Assembly (NCBI GenBank): GCA_963920525.1
Contig: OY986435.1
Span: 263,006,962 to 263,070,961, forward strand
DNA: 64,000 nt
Direction of reading: 5' to 3'
Source of the DNA: Dichetophora obliterata
Lineage: Eukaryota; Arthropoda; Insecta; Diptera; Sciomyzidae
Position 1 is the first letter of the stretch, and each line of letters opens with the position of its first letter. This document shows positions 1 through 9,959 of the stretch, one piece after another. Under the pieces are notes generated by a model. The model ran no database searches, was not told where the DNA came from, and worked only from the letters and a program-made list of their open reading frames with translations. Both the position numbers and the translations under genes were made by a program.

Positions 1-56
1 AATAAGCTGAGCTAAACCATTAATTTTTAAATAGTATGTTGTACCCGTTGCTGTAA

Positions 57-261
57 GGCCGTGTTCATATTACGCGTTTTTGTCGCGATTGCGACACCGC
101 TCTCACGTTTTTTTACGCAGAAGCGGCTGAAAAAGAATGAATTTTGTATGTATTTATATACATTTATTTATTTAATATTCAGTATTTTTCAGAACCGTTT
201 GCGAAAAAAAATTGGTAACGATGTCTCAATCGCGACACAAACACCTTATATGAACACGGCC
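57..261. mobile_element. Harbinger-type MITE, TSD TAA
   Basis: A 205-bp element bounded by inverted GGCCGTGTTCATAT at 57 and ATATGAACACGGCC at 261. It is flanked by the direct repeat TAA at 54-56 and 262-264. The inverted similarity continues inward through a GTCGCGATTGCGACA-like stretch. It has no coding capacity. A 3-bp TAA duplication is typical of PIF/Harbinger elements; the superfamily call is inferred from the TSD and size. Confidence 0.75.
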
Positions 262-314
262 TAATAAGTTACGATACCATTTAATTAACCCTTGATTCAC
301 AAACACTTTTGAAT

Positions 315-835
315 ACGTATTCTTAAATTAAAAAATTTTTTCTACAAATTTCATTCGCAATTTCAGCCACGAATAGAATTCGTAGAATGGACGTAGTTTA
401 GTACACATTACGAATATTTTATTCGTATTCGTACCAAAACAAATGTATATTGTACGAATACATTTACGAATGATCCTAATACCTAGTTACGAAAAAAAAA
501 CCATCTGTTCAGGTGGGGTTTGAACCGCGGTTCTTTAGCTTATGGGCCACGCACTCTTCCAGAAGGTTACGGCCACCTTGCAATCACACATTTCCTTATA
601 TTCGGTTATTGTTCGACAAACCAGTCTAAGCAATTTCAGTTGTAAATTTTTTAAACTCAAATAAAACTTCGTACATTCTATGAATAATTCGCACTGTCAA
701 CCTACGAATGACTTTTTTAGTAAATACTACGAATGTAATGAAAGAAATTACGAAGTTATTCCTACGACAAATGGACGAATGTTAAGGAAAGATATCCCTT
801 ACTAGTCGAAGATCATTCTTCGTAGCAACAGATAG
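315..835. repeat. Word-array repeat rich in TTCGTA/TACGAA
   Basis: About a dozen copies of the hexamer TTCGTA or its complement TACGAA occur in roughly 500 bp, often in opposed pairs, far more than expected in AT-rich DNA. I could not delimit TIRs or a TSD with confidence. A tRNA-like segment lies inside (511-578). The layout resembles the delimited MITE at 36674-37108, which uses the related word TTTGTA. It is probably a non-autonomous transposon. Confidence 0.5.
511..578 (-). other. tRNA-like segment (SINE-like or tRNA relic)
   Basis: On the minus strand this 68-bp stretch begins AGGTGGCC and ends CCCCACCT, so six of seven acceptor-stem positions can pair. It carries a B-box-like GGTTCAAACCC and an A-box-like TGGCCGTAACC. 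The T stem pairs poorly, so it is unlikely to be a working tRNA gene. It may be a tRNA-derived SINE head captured inside the surrounding word-array repeat. Confidence 0.4.
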
Positions 836-2109
836 CAAGTGGCATTTAATTCAATAACGCATATAAATTTTGACGATAAGCAAATGTATGTTTGAAAGTC
901 ATTGTAAACAAGTAGAAGACAAAGTAAATACATTTTATAAAAAAAATTAATGTTTTCCCAAAATTCGGCTCGTTTTTCTACCATAAATATGATATGCAGC
1001 ATTTAAATTTAAAAAAGTTGCAGCGATCTAGGCGAGAGCAAAGCTTCTAATTCAAAAGCGAAAGAAAAATTAGGAAATTTAATAAAGTAGGCCAATTTTG
1101 GATCAAAGATAAATTTTTAAAAAAATCTTATATTGTATGAAAACCAAAACAAATCTAATAAACATGTACCTCTTTATTTATTTATTCATACGTTTTGAAT
1201 TAAAATAAAATAAATTTTTTAAATCATTCAGATAATAGGTATGTTTCCGTACTCGATTGTAGGAACTTGCAAGCTGCTTGAACTGATTCATAATAGAAAA
1301 AGAAATAAGTAAATTGGTGTCAATGCAGTGTGAGATCCGGTGAAAAAGATCTCCCTTAGCATGCGGGAAACATTTCGAGAATAGCGACAACTCAAATTTT
1401 TAAATTTTCGAATGATATGGATTTTGTCCTCCTAAATCCAAATCTGAAAAATTTGAGTCCACTCGAAATTGGTTTAGGAGTTAAAAGCTTCCAAAGTTAA
1501 AAAATGGCCTAAAATTTATTTTGTTTTTTTTCAGTTTTACAACGAAAAAAATATGGTTTAATGTTAGAAAATTTTTGTATTCTTATTTTAAAATTTGAAA
1601 ACCTGGGAGCTCAATAGTAATTAATGCGATTTCAATTCATTACATGAAAAAAACTGAATAAAATTTTTAAGTATTTCGGATATGATACGAGAAAGATTTT
1701 TACGAGAAAGATCTTTAATATATATTAGATTTTCTTATGTGTAAAAATGTGTGTCAACCGGTGCAGTGTGCGTATAATACTTACAAAATTAATAATAAAA
1801 ATCCAAGTAAATAGCATTATATAGGTTACATTTTGTTTATGTTCATTCTAGATTCCTTTATGCCTGTGTCTCCCCCTAGAACAAATCCTGCGGACGCCCA
1901 TGTTAGGAGAGCTTAGTCCCTAGCAATCAAGAAATGACAAAGGCATCCCTAATATGCTTATGATAACAATTTTAACAGAATGTCAACAGAAGCCGAGTGG
2001 AAAGCCGAAATAGTTCTGTGGCAACGATATTGTTCGTCGATGTCAACAGTCGTTGGCGTTTCGTCGTCGCCTAGTGAGCATTTTGTAGTTTCGTGTCGTT
2101 TCGTTACGT
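836..2109. other. Intergenic DNA, nothing recognised
   Basis: AT-rich sequence with only short spurious open frames. The stretch at about 1980-2109 is less AT-rich and contains the 8-bp target of the following hAT insertion. I see no gene, RNA or delimited repeat here. Confidence 0.5.
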
Positions 2110-2117
2110 GCCGTAAG

Positions 2118-3843
2118 CAGGGTTGCCACTTTTAAAAAAATTTAGTTACCAAAATTTGATCAAAAAGTTACCAAAATTAAATGAATTATATAAACAAACA
2201 TTTTTTTAAAGTAAGAAAATCAATTAAATTATAATTTTTGTCAATAAAAAACATTTATTTAACATTAAAATACTTAAAATTAAAAAACAGAAATAGTGGT
2301 AAAATAAATTTAGTTAATATTATTAAGTATTACATTTTTCTTGTTTAAAATTTCTTATTTTTAATAACTAAAAACCACAAAATAAGTTGAATAAAAAAAA
2401 AACAAAAACATGTATAGAAAAAGTACAACTTTTTCTTGTTTAAAATTTATTTATTGTATCAATGTAAAAATCACAAATAAGTAGTAAATTCAGGTAAACG
2501 TAATTTTTTTGTCACAAAACAAAACAAAAAATTATAAATTCATGGTATAAAAATGAGATCCTTATCTTTTTTATTTGAAATAAGTAGGAACTAAAAAATA
2601 TACCGCGTTCATTGGCAATGAATATTGATTTTAAGAAAGTAAATAAATAAATACAAAAATATGGCATTTGGATAATGCTTTAAAAAATTATCGGTTTCCT
2701 CAAGTTTAAATTTTCATAATTTTTTAATAACTAAAAATAAGAAATTACACAGCTTGTTTGTTTTATAGGATATTAATTCTTCCGACGGGCACTGATTTTA
2801 AATATAAGGAAACGTTTTCACCATCACCTCAAGTTAAGGAGTTGTGAAAAAATATGATAAACAGTTCTTTTTCCGATAACTGCTCCTAAGCGCAAGCTAT
2901 TGCAAAGTATTAAAAGCTTTTGCTGATATCTTTTTACGTTTTAGAAAAACATATTGTGAAAGAAACGAAAATTTTGTTAAATTTATTCAAAGCAATTTTA
3001 AGCGACTGGAAAACCCTAATTTTTCAGTAAGTTACTTTAGAAATTTTTCCTATAAATTTTTTATGTCATCAATTTTCGTTATATCAAAATATATCTGTGA
3101 TTATCCACAATATCTGCAAAGGTTAAATAAATGCTTAAACTTCAAAGACAATGATTCAGACAATTCACGGTAGCAAATATGTTTATTATGAAAAAGTTTT
3201 AAAATTTATGATTTTCAAGGCCATTATCTTCAAAACAAAAGATGAAAAAGAATTTGTTTACAAAAATGTTAAGACCTAATCAGCCCTATTATGAATAACT
3301 TTTCAAGTGGAATCGAAAAAAGATAGTTTTCATTTTTAAGATAAACCTCAAGAACATTCAGGAAACTTAACAAAGAAAAAAACATTTAGGAAAAAATAAC
3401 TTAAAAATGTCCAATATGTTCTAGAGCTTTATCTTAAAAATTAAAACTCCCTTTTCCGATTCCGCGTGAAAAATCAATCATGATAGGGCTGAATATTTGT
3501 TAATCAAAGCTGTCAAATACGATCGAAATTGACAGATGCAATTTAAAGATATTATTATGTTAGAACATAACAGGTTTCTACATTTTTGCCTATAACTCAG
3601 AAACTAGAGCTGATGGCGAAAAAAAATCTCAATTATAAATCTAAAAATCTTCTTCTGCACTAAAAAATATTTAATATAATAATAAATGCAATTTTTGTAC
3701 AAATCTTGCAAACAAACTGATTACTTTAAACTTTTTGGAAAGCTAAAGGAAAAAAGTTACCAAAAGTATAAAAAAATTACCAAATTACCAAGTCAAAAAT
3801 TTTCTACCAAATTTGGTAATTAATTACCAAGCTGGCAACCCTG
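2118..3843. mobile_element. Non-autonomous hAT element, 8-bp TSD
   Basis: A 1726-bp element bounded by inverted CAGGGTTGCCA / TGGCAACCCTG. It is flanked by GCCGTAAG (2110-2117) and GCCGCAAG (3844-3851), an 8-bp TSD with one mismatch. Subterminal regions on both sides repeat TTACCAAA-type words in opposite orientation. No transposase frame survives. A Harbinger-type MITE is nested at 3281-3491. TIRs starting with CAG and an 8-bp TSD are hAT hallmarks. Confidence 0.85.
3281..3491. mobile_element. Harbinger-type MITE nested in hAT, TSD AAT
   Basis: A 211-bp palindromic element. The left end CAGCCCTATTATGAATAAC and the right end ATGATAGGGCTG are inverted, with similarity of about 60 bp per arm. 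The direct repeat AAT lies at 3278-3280 and 3492-3494. Its terminal sequence matches the element at 61561-62272 (CAGCCCTATTCTGG), so both belong to one superfamily. Confidence 0.8.
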
Positions 3844-3851
3844 GCCGCAAG

Positions 3852-4235
3852 TGGGCAGAGACCTTAAAGGATTAAAAATTATCTGACATGAGAAGAAATT
3901 CATATGGTTGAAAGACTGCGAAAGCCACATGAAAGCCTGCGTGTAGCGCTTTAGAGCTTGGGAAGTAATTCCTAAAAAACAGTCTTGAATGTGTGTGATG
4001 TTTGTAGACAACGACCCGTTGCTTGTAAGCGAGAGAATCGCAAGAAAAATAACTTAAGACTTTCAAGCTATGCACCAAGCTTTTGGGAGTTTGGGTGTTT
4101 TAACAGTTGCTTCAGCAAGAAATTATTGTAAAGCGAAAATTTAACGAAAATAAGTTAGATATCCTCCAGCGTAGCCCCTAGAGATCTCAAATGTATCAGA
4201 TCCTAATATTTTTTCTCTCAACATTTCTTTTAAAA
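3852..4235. other. Intergenic DNA, nothing recognised
   Basis: This stretch lies between the right TSD of the hAT element and the start of the foldback repeat at 4236. Only short overlapping frames on the minus strand are present and none resembles a known protein. Confidence 0.4.
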
Positions 4236-4883
4236 AAAAGACACAGTTTCGATAGTATCGTAAGTACGGACGTAGAATTCCTTTTTATAAAGTACCCAAG
4301 TATAATTTTGCGACCACAGGTTACTTAAGGCACATTTTTTACACGACGACGTTGCAGCGATACTAATTTGGAAAATATTTTGTGGGAAAAGTTTGTAAAA
4401 ATTCCTAGAATACTACTTTACCACTAGGTCACAGAATGTGGTAACGATTTATCAAGTGTTACCTTTAAAAAATGCATCACTCATCATTCAGCAAGATGTA
4501 CATTTTGTAACAATTAGCTAATTGCGACCCAAGTTATTTAAAATGGTGGACACAAATTATTATTATATTTAAACATTTTTTATTCATGTATGAAATTGTT
4601 GCAATATTAAATTCTTAAGAAGTTTTGGCTGTTATTTTACCGAAAATCTTCTTTCCCATCTACATTTAGCTCCAAATAATATCAAAAAACACTTAAGATT
4701 ATGTTGTACTCCTATATATTACATAAATTTTTATTATAAAATAATTATATTTATGGCTGCAAAATGTAAACAAAATTAAGTTTTTTGCAATTGGCAACTC
4801 TGTAATGCATTTATATATAAATGTGTACACTAAACTGTGATAAGTAACTTCAAAATAATTTTCACTAACACAATGTTGGCATT

Positions 4884-6191
4884 TGGGCCTATTCTGCGGA
4901 TTCTTTTATGAAAAAATTCTGTTATTCTGTTATGATTTCCCATATTCTGCACGACAATCTTTTATGAAATCTGTTATAAATCATACCAGATTTTTCGAAC
5001 TGTCAACAAATCTTTTACAAAACCTTTTATTTGGTACTCTGCATGACAAAATCTGCTATGTAATCTGTTATGAAACACAACAGAATAACAGATAAATTTT
5101 TGTGCCTTTCAATAAATTTCAATAAATTTAATAAGTCAGGCTAAATCAGATTGTTTTGTGTTTCGTTATGTTTAATTTATAAAACAAAGACTTGGAAGAC
5201 GAAAGAAAATAACTTTAATCCGTGTAGTTTTTTTAAATTGCTCATAAAATGTATTTTTTATTTTTGTACAATCATTTATAATATTTATAAAAGGTCTTTC
5301 TAAATAAACAATTATAAATGTATGTGTAAAAAATGCGGCATAAAAATTATATAAATGTCAAGCTGACTTATATCTAGAAAGGAATTTATTCTACCTTCTG
5401 GAATTCTAGATTTTGCTGTAGCTTTGGTTTTTAATAACGATCTCGGCGTCCACCGCCCCCACTACGAAAGGTCCCTTTGGATTTATTCTACTGTACTGTT
5501 GTAGAAGTCGTTTAGTAGGATGAGCTACTTTTATCGAAACCGTGCAGCATCTTTGATGTTTCCTTTTGAATTTCCAGATACGGCTACCACCTTTGTACCC
5601 TTCTCTAAATCAACGCTTACATTATAATCAGATTGTCTTGTCTGAATATTAGATCCTTCGCAACCAATAATTATACATACACAATCAGAACGCACATCTA
5701 GTTGTTCGGTAGTCATAATTGCGTCCACCACCACCATTTCTTTGAACACGGCGATCGCGATCATCATGCTCGTCTCCCCGTTGTTCCTTACGTTTGAAAC
5801 TTGCACGGGCACCTCTGTCTCTTTCGCTACCACCTTCACCATAACTGCGTCCGTCACGACTTTTATTTAATCAAAACGGACATGCTAGCTTGTAATGCCA
5901 ATGCACAACACTTCTTTAATGCTAATTTTGCAAAAATATTTGCAATTCACACGTTATAAGCGACAACTTCAACTTGCGTTGTTTTCTTGAATTTATTGAC
6001 AGCAATCAGCTGTTTCATAACTGAAGTTAACGGAATTGTAATAGATTTTTGTTTTCGAAGATTGATAACAGGGTACCATAAAAGATCGAAAGGCAGAATA
6101 CCAATTTTAACAGATCTTTTATGGTCGGCATCTTTTATGATTCATAACAGAAAATTCATAACAGAATAACAGATTTGGCAGAATAGGCCCA
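4884..6191. mobile_element. Harbinger-type element carrying a gene fragment
   Basis: A 1308-bp element with inverted ends TGGGCCTATTCTGC / GCAGAATAGGCCCA. It is flanked by ATT at 4881-4883 and 6192-6194. The subterminal sequence repeats TTTTATGA and AACAGAATAACAG words in opposite orientations. Between the ends lies a degraded protein-coding fragment on the minus strand (about 5440-5895) unrelated to any transposase. This is the layout of a Pack-type element that has captured host sequence, although insertion of a processed pseudogene would look similar. Confidence 0.65.
5440..5895 (-). pseudogene. Degraded RNA-binding (RGG/KH-like) protein fragment
   Basis: One minus-strand frame reads SYGEGGSERDRGARASFKRK and then a run rich in Arg, Asp and Gly (GDEHDDRDRR, NGGGG). 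After a frameshift another frame reads IIGCEGSNIQ, followed by VSVDLEKGTKVVAVSGN, which resembles the GxxG loop and following strands of a KH domain. Frameshifts and stops break the frame and a poly-Lys-like Met start region lies near 5885. It resembles the N-terminus of a KH-containing DEAD-box helicase (DDX43-like), but that identification is tentative. It sits wholly inside the TIR element 4884-6191. Confidence 0.4.
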
Positions 6192-6766
6192 ATTGTGTTG
6201 CACCACTTTCGAATCATAGTGGTCTCTGTAACGTAACCAATACGTAACATCATGTCAATTTTGACACAAAAATAAACGCTACGACGTCGCTGCAACCCAA
6301 ATGTGGACCTTCAGTTCTAGTTGGGTAATAGAGAAAAATTATGTTTTTTTCATGTATATTCTTCAAAACTTTTATAAAGTATTTCATCTTCTAAATAAAA
6401 ATTATACCAAAACAAATTTGTTGTTGATGTCCTTCTTTAAACTTACCTGATCTAAAAAGCTCACAATCAAATTCATGTAAAAATTTGTTGTATAAAAAGT
6501 TTTCGTTTGATATTTATGGTGATGAATTTGTTGTTCTTTTTCATTTGTTTTGTTGGTTAAAACTAAATTTAATTCAAAGTTATATTTAATTAATGGAAAT
6601 AAATATGGGTAAATTTGAATTATTTATTTTTCCTGTGGTAAAGAGCGTATACATATATGTATATATTAAAAGTAATTTAAAATTAAAATTTTAGTTAACA
6701 AAATATAATGCTATAAGCTAGTTGCCAAATATAGTTCATGTCGAGTAAAAATTAAGAATATCTAAA

Positions 6767-7190
6767 AAAAAGACACAGTTTCGATAGTATCGTAAGTGCA
6801 GACGTAGAATTCTTTTTTATACAGTAATAGAGAAAAATTCTTGTTTTTTATTTATATTTTTCAAAACTATTTTAAAACATTTCATCTTCTAAATAAAAAT
6901 TATTCAAAAACGAATTTAATGTTGTTGCTTTCTTCAAACTAACTTGATCTAAAAAGCTCTCAATTAAATTCATAATAAAACTTTTCGACTTCTTAGAACA
7001 AGTAAGTTTAAAGAAGGCAACAAAAACAACAAATTTGTTTTTGAATAATTTTTATTTAGAAGATGAAATGTTTTTAAATAGTTTTTAAAAATATGAATGA
7101 AAAAAACAGAATTTTTCTTTATTAATATATAAAAAGGAATTCTACGTCTATACTTACGATACTATCGAAACCGTGCTTTTTTTAAAACGC
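6767..7190. repeat. Foldback element with arms of about 200 bp
   Basis: The left end GACACAGTTTCGATAGTATC and the right end GATACTATCGAAACCGTGC are inverted. Similarity continues through GACGTAGAATTC, TAGAGAAAAATTC, CATCTTCTAAATAAAAATTA and onward, so nearly the whole 424 bp folds back on itself. A further arm of the family occurs at 4236-4294 and 6326-6500. It has no coding capacity. The TSD was not resolved. Confidence 0.75.
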
Positions 7191-7195
7191 GTGGT

Positions 7196-8655
7196 ATTTG
7201 TGTGGTAATTTTTAATGATCGTGAGATTTAGCTAATGATGTTATTGTGAAAAAAGTAACTTTTTGTCGGATTTTTTTAAATTTTAACTGGCAACTGGCTA
7301 GTAGTAGTACATTTTTTGTAGCCACATACTGGCTCTCTAGCTACATGCATCTGTATTCTCTATTGCATTACAACCCAACAAGCCATGAATGTTACTGTGC
7401 CAGCTAAACGGTACTTAAAGTGGCAGCGTCTGATTTGCTGGTATGAAAATGACAAGTTTTTGTACCTTTAAACTGTTCTCTATATAATTGTAAAGTCCTT
7501 TTTTATATTTATCAAGAATCGAATTGAAATTTATGTCATATTCGCTTGATGTGTCGTTTGTTCTTGTCTCTGTTTTTTCCCTTTTTTTCACCCTTGTATT
7601 GAAATCAAGGTAGTGCAGTTGAGTTACCGTTTATTGTTGCAACCTTATAAAAACTTTTTTAAGAAAAGGTTACAACTGTTTAATAACAAATAAAATTAAT
7701 TTACAACTTAAAGTTTTCTAAATTACCTTGTTATTTTTTGTGTTGATTTTCTATGATTTTAATATAAATTCTAATTTTTTGATAGTTTAAATCATTCTTG
7801 ATTTTAAATACAAATTCTAGTTGTTTGATAGTTTAAAATCGTTTATTGAACTTTAGGTCAGGTTAAACTTGTTAATCAATCAGCTTACTAATTAATCAGC
7901 AAGTGATGTTTTTTTTCTTTTCATATTGAAAGTGCTGTTGCTGTTGTTTCTTTGAAAAAAATTCGTTAGAGCAATTAATTGTTCTAACTTGACCTAAAGC
8001 TCAATAAACGATTTTAAACTATCAAACAACTAGATTTTGTATTTAAAATCAAGAATGATTTAAACTATCAAACATTTAGAATTTGTATTTAATTCATAGA
8101 AAATCAACATTAATGTACAACTTAATAAATGGCACGCTTATATGAAACACACAATGCATAGTTTGCTGACAACGAAACGGTCCGCTTCAGTGCTTTTAAA
8201 AGTGCACACCGTTTTCAACCAAGCCGATTGGCTATCTGGGAAAAAAAAGCAACTCATGTATATTTATGTATGTATGTTTTTCATATATATTAATAAAAAC
8301 AACAACAACAAAAGCAGCACAACAACGAACGACGTAATAACGAACCACACAAGCAAACACAACAACAACAATAACAACCTTAAAAACAGCATAAGCAGCT
8401 ACTGCAGCTAAGCAGCTTGTGCATTACTCATACGAATATATGAATTTTACATCTTCTTAGATTTTGCTATTTTATTACATATTCGTTTTATTCCCACTAA
8501 AACTGATATTTTGGCATTTTTTTTTTCTTTGTACGATGAATATTAAAGGCTGTAGGTATACCCCAAAGTGTCAAATATCACTTTGAAAAATTCGTGAAAA
8601 TGACCCCCATACAAACCGCACTGTAAGACGTAATTCTACGTCAAAATTTCAGCTA
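7196..8655. repeat. 1.4-kb repeat, copy 1, with central hairpin
   Basis: Direct repeat of 9960-11520 plus 18358-18535. Shared landmarks include CACATACTGGCTCTCTAGCT (about 7325 and 10165), GTTTGCTGACAACGAAACGG (8160 and 11230) and CCACTAAAACTGATATTTTG (about 8495 and 18373). Inside, 7725-7860 and about 7980-8115 are inverted copies (TTTGATAGTTTAAAT words), so the middle can form a long hairpin. Short open frames here are shadows. One hairpin arm recurs alone at 50614-50780, so this is a dispersed family. Confidence 0.8.
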
Positions 8656-9433
8656 ACTGAACCAACAACAATTACCAAGCAAATCTAAAACAATGACGCA
8701 CATAAGAGAGCAAGATCACAGCGGTTGAGCAGCGTTAGAGGGAATGAACCGAATCGTCCACAGAAAATAAACAGAACTTTGCTTACTATGTCCCGCTTTT
8801 CACTCGTCACACACGAATATTCTCGAGCTTGCGGCGAAAGCAATTATTGCTCCGAGAGCAATAATTCTCCTGCTCTGGTAGCAAGATCTCTTTAGCTGCG
8901 TTCCTTTCGCCTTAATATAATCGCGATAACAAATTTCTTCAAAGGAACGGCAAGAAAAATGACTCGTAGAGGGCACTACCGTTGTAGTCAAAATTTAATT
9001 CAAACAAACAATCATGATACAATAACTATTAGGTGTCATGAGAACGTGTGTCGTTCAAAACTGTTTACAATTATATAAATAATTTAAGTGCGATTGTTGG
9101 CTCCGCTGACTGCATCCAATGTATGTGACACATTCGGTTTGTTTTGTTTTCTTTTGTTTAACATTCGATGGTCGCAGCTCGTGAGAAAATAGGTAGCTGC
9201 CATAGCTACCTAATAGTCATTGTATCAAACAAACAAATTATTAAAAAAATGAAATGACAGCTCATAAAAATAAGCAGGTGCGGCACCTGTGTTTCAAATT
9301 TGTTAAAGGCTATATCACAATTTTATATGGATCGCAAAAATAATCCTATTTGTTATAGGATTATTTTTTCTTTTTGCTTTGCATGTAAAAAAAATAATCT
9401 GGATTCTTTTGAAGCGAATGGAACGCAGCTTTT
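8656..9433. other. Non-coding DNA with partial hairpin words
   Basis: Contains GTCCCGCTTTTCACTCG near 8792 and GCTGCGTTCCTTTCGCC near 8895. These words recur (the latter inverted) around the hairpin at 9434-9584, suggesting a degraded relative. No gene is visible. Confidence 0.4.
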
Positions 9434-9584
9434 GTCCCGCTTTTCACTCGGCAATAATTGCCTTTGCCGCAAGCAGTTTGTGGATTATTCGCCCGATAAA
9501 GTCCCCTTTAAGCCCGAGTAGTCAACAAACTACTTGTAGCGAAAGCAACTATTGCTCATAGAATTGCCGAGTGAAAAACGGCCC
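9434..9584. mobile_element. Small hairpin MITE
   Basis: Inverted ends GTCCCGCTTTTCACTCGGC and GCCGAGTGAAAAACGGCCC enclose a 151-bp palindrome with inner inverted words AGCAGTTTG / CAAACTACT. No clear target duplication was found. The overlapping short open frames are not convincing genes. Confidence 0.6.
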
Positions 9585-9959
9585 TGTGCAGCACATGCAG
9601 AACCAAAACAACAATATCTGCAGCTAGTAGCAACGTTGCCAGTTATGTTGGAAAGATCCCATTCATGGTAATTTTTAATTGCCCTTAGGAATTTTTGTTT
9701 CTGGGAATTCCTATTAAATTTTTTAATTCAGCGTGGTATTTTTTAATTGGCGTGGGAATTCAGTGGGGTATTTTTCTGATTTCCTCGGGAGTTTGGTAAT
9801 ATTCTTCTTAATTTTTTTTTTTTTTTTTAGTAAGCAAAGTTTCTTTGTGGTATTTCTAAATGTTTTTTAAATTGTTTGTGCATATGGGACTTATCGTGGT
9901 ATTTTTTAATGCGAATGAGATTTTTGTGGCAATTTAAAATGCATATGGAATTTGTGGTT
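9585..9959. other. Non-coding DNA with TGGTATTTTT-like words
   Basis: A T-rich stretch in which words such as GTGGTATTTTTAAT and GGAATT recur irregularly. It runs up to the second copy of the 1.4-kb repeat. No gene is seen. Confidence 0.4.

Larger units (their letters stand above)
4295..6325. mobile_element. TIR element with TA target duplication
   Basis: The insertion begins CCCAAGTA and ends TAGTTGGG. It is flanked by TA at 4293-4294 and 6326-6327. The uninterrupted family copy near 6826 reads straight across this junction, which gives an empty-site comparison. Short matching inverted stretches deeper inside (a TTGCAGCGA-type word near 4350 and 6290) support degenerate TIRs. The TA duplication suggests a Tc1/mariner relative. 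It contains the nested element 4884-6191. Confidence 0.65.
4236..6500. mobile_element. Foldback-repeat arm, split by a 2-kb insertion
   Basis: The segment 4236-4294 (GACACAGTTTCGATAGTATC onward) and the segment from about 6326 (TAATAGAGAAAAATT) are contiguous in the intact family copy at 6767-7190. This shows that one arm of the same family was interrupted by the element at 4295-6325. I could not find the matching second arm of this copy, and its right edge near 6500 is approximate. Confidence 0.6.

Noticed and set aside
511..578. Functional tRNA gene
   Set aside because: The T stem does not pair and it lies in a repeat; at best a tRNA-derived relic.
5531..5857. Intact 108-residue protein gene on the minus strand
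   Set aside because: The frame mixes registers of a degraded RGG/KH-like fragment; it is treated as a pseudogene.
8142..8411. Open frame repeated at 11215-11451
   Set aside because: The conservation is explained by the 1.4-kb DNA repeat; the peptide tail is an (AAC)n microsatellite.
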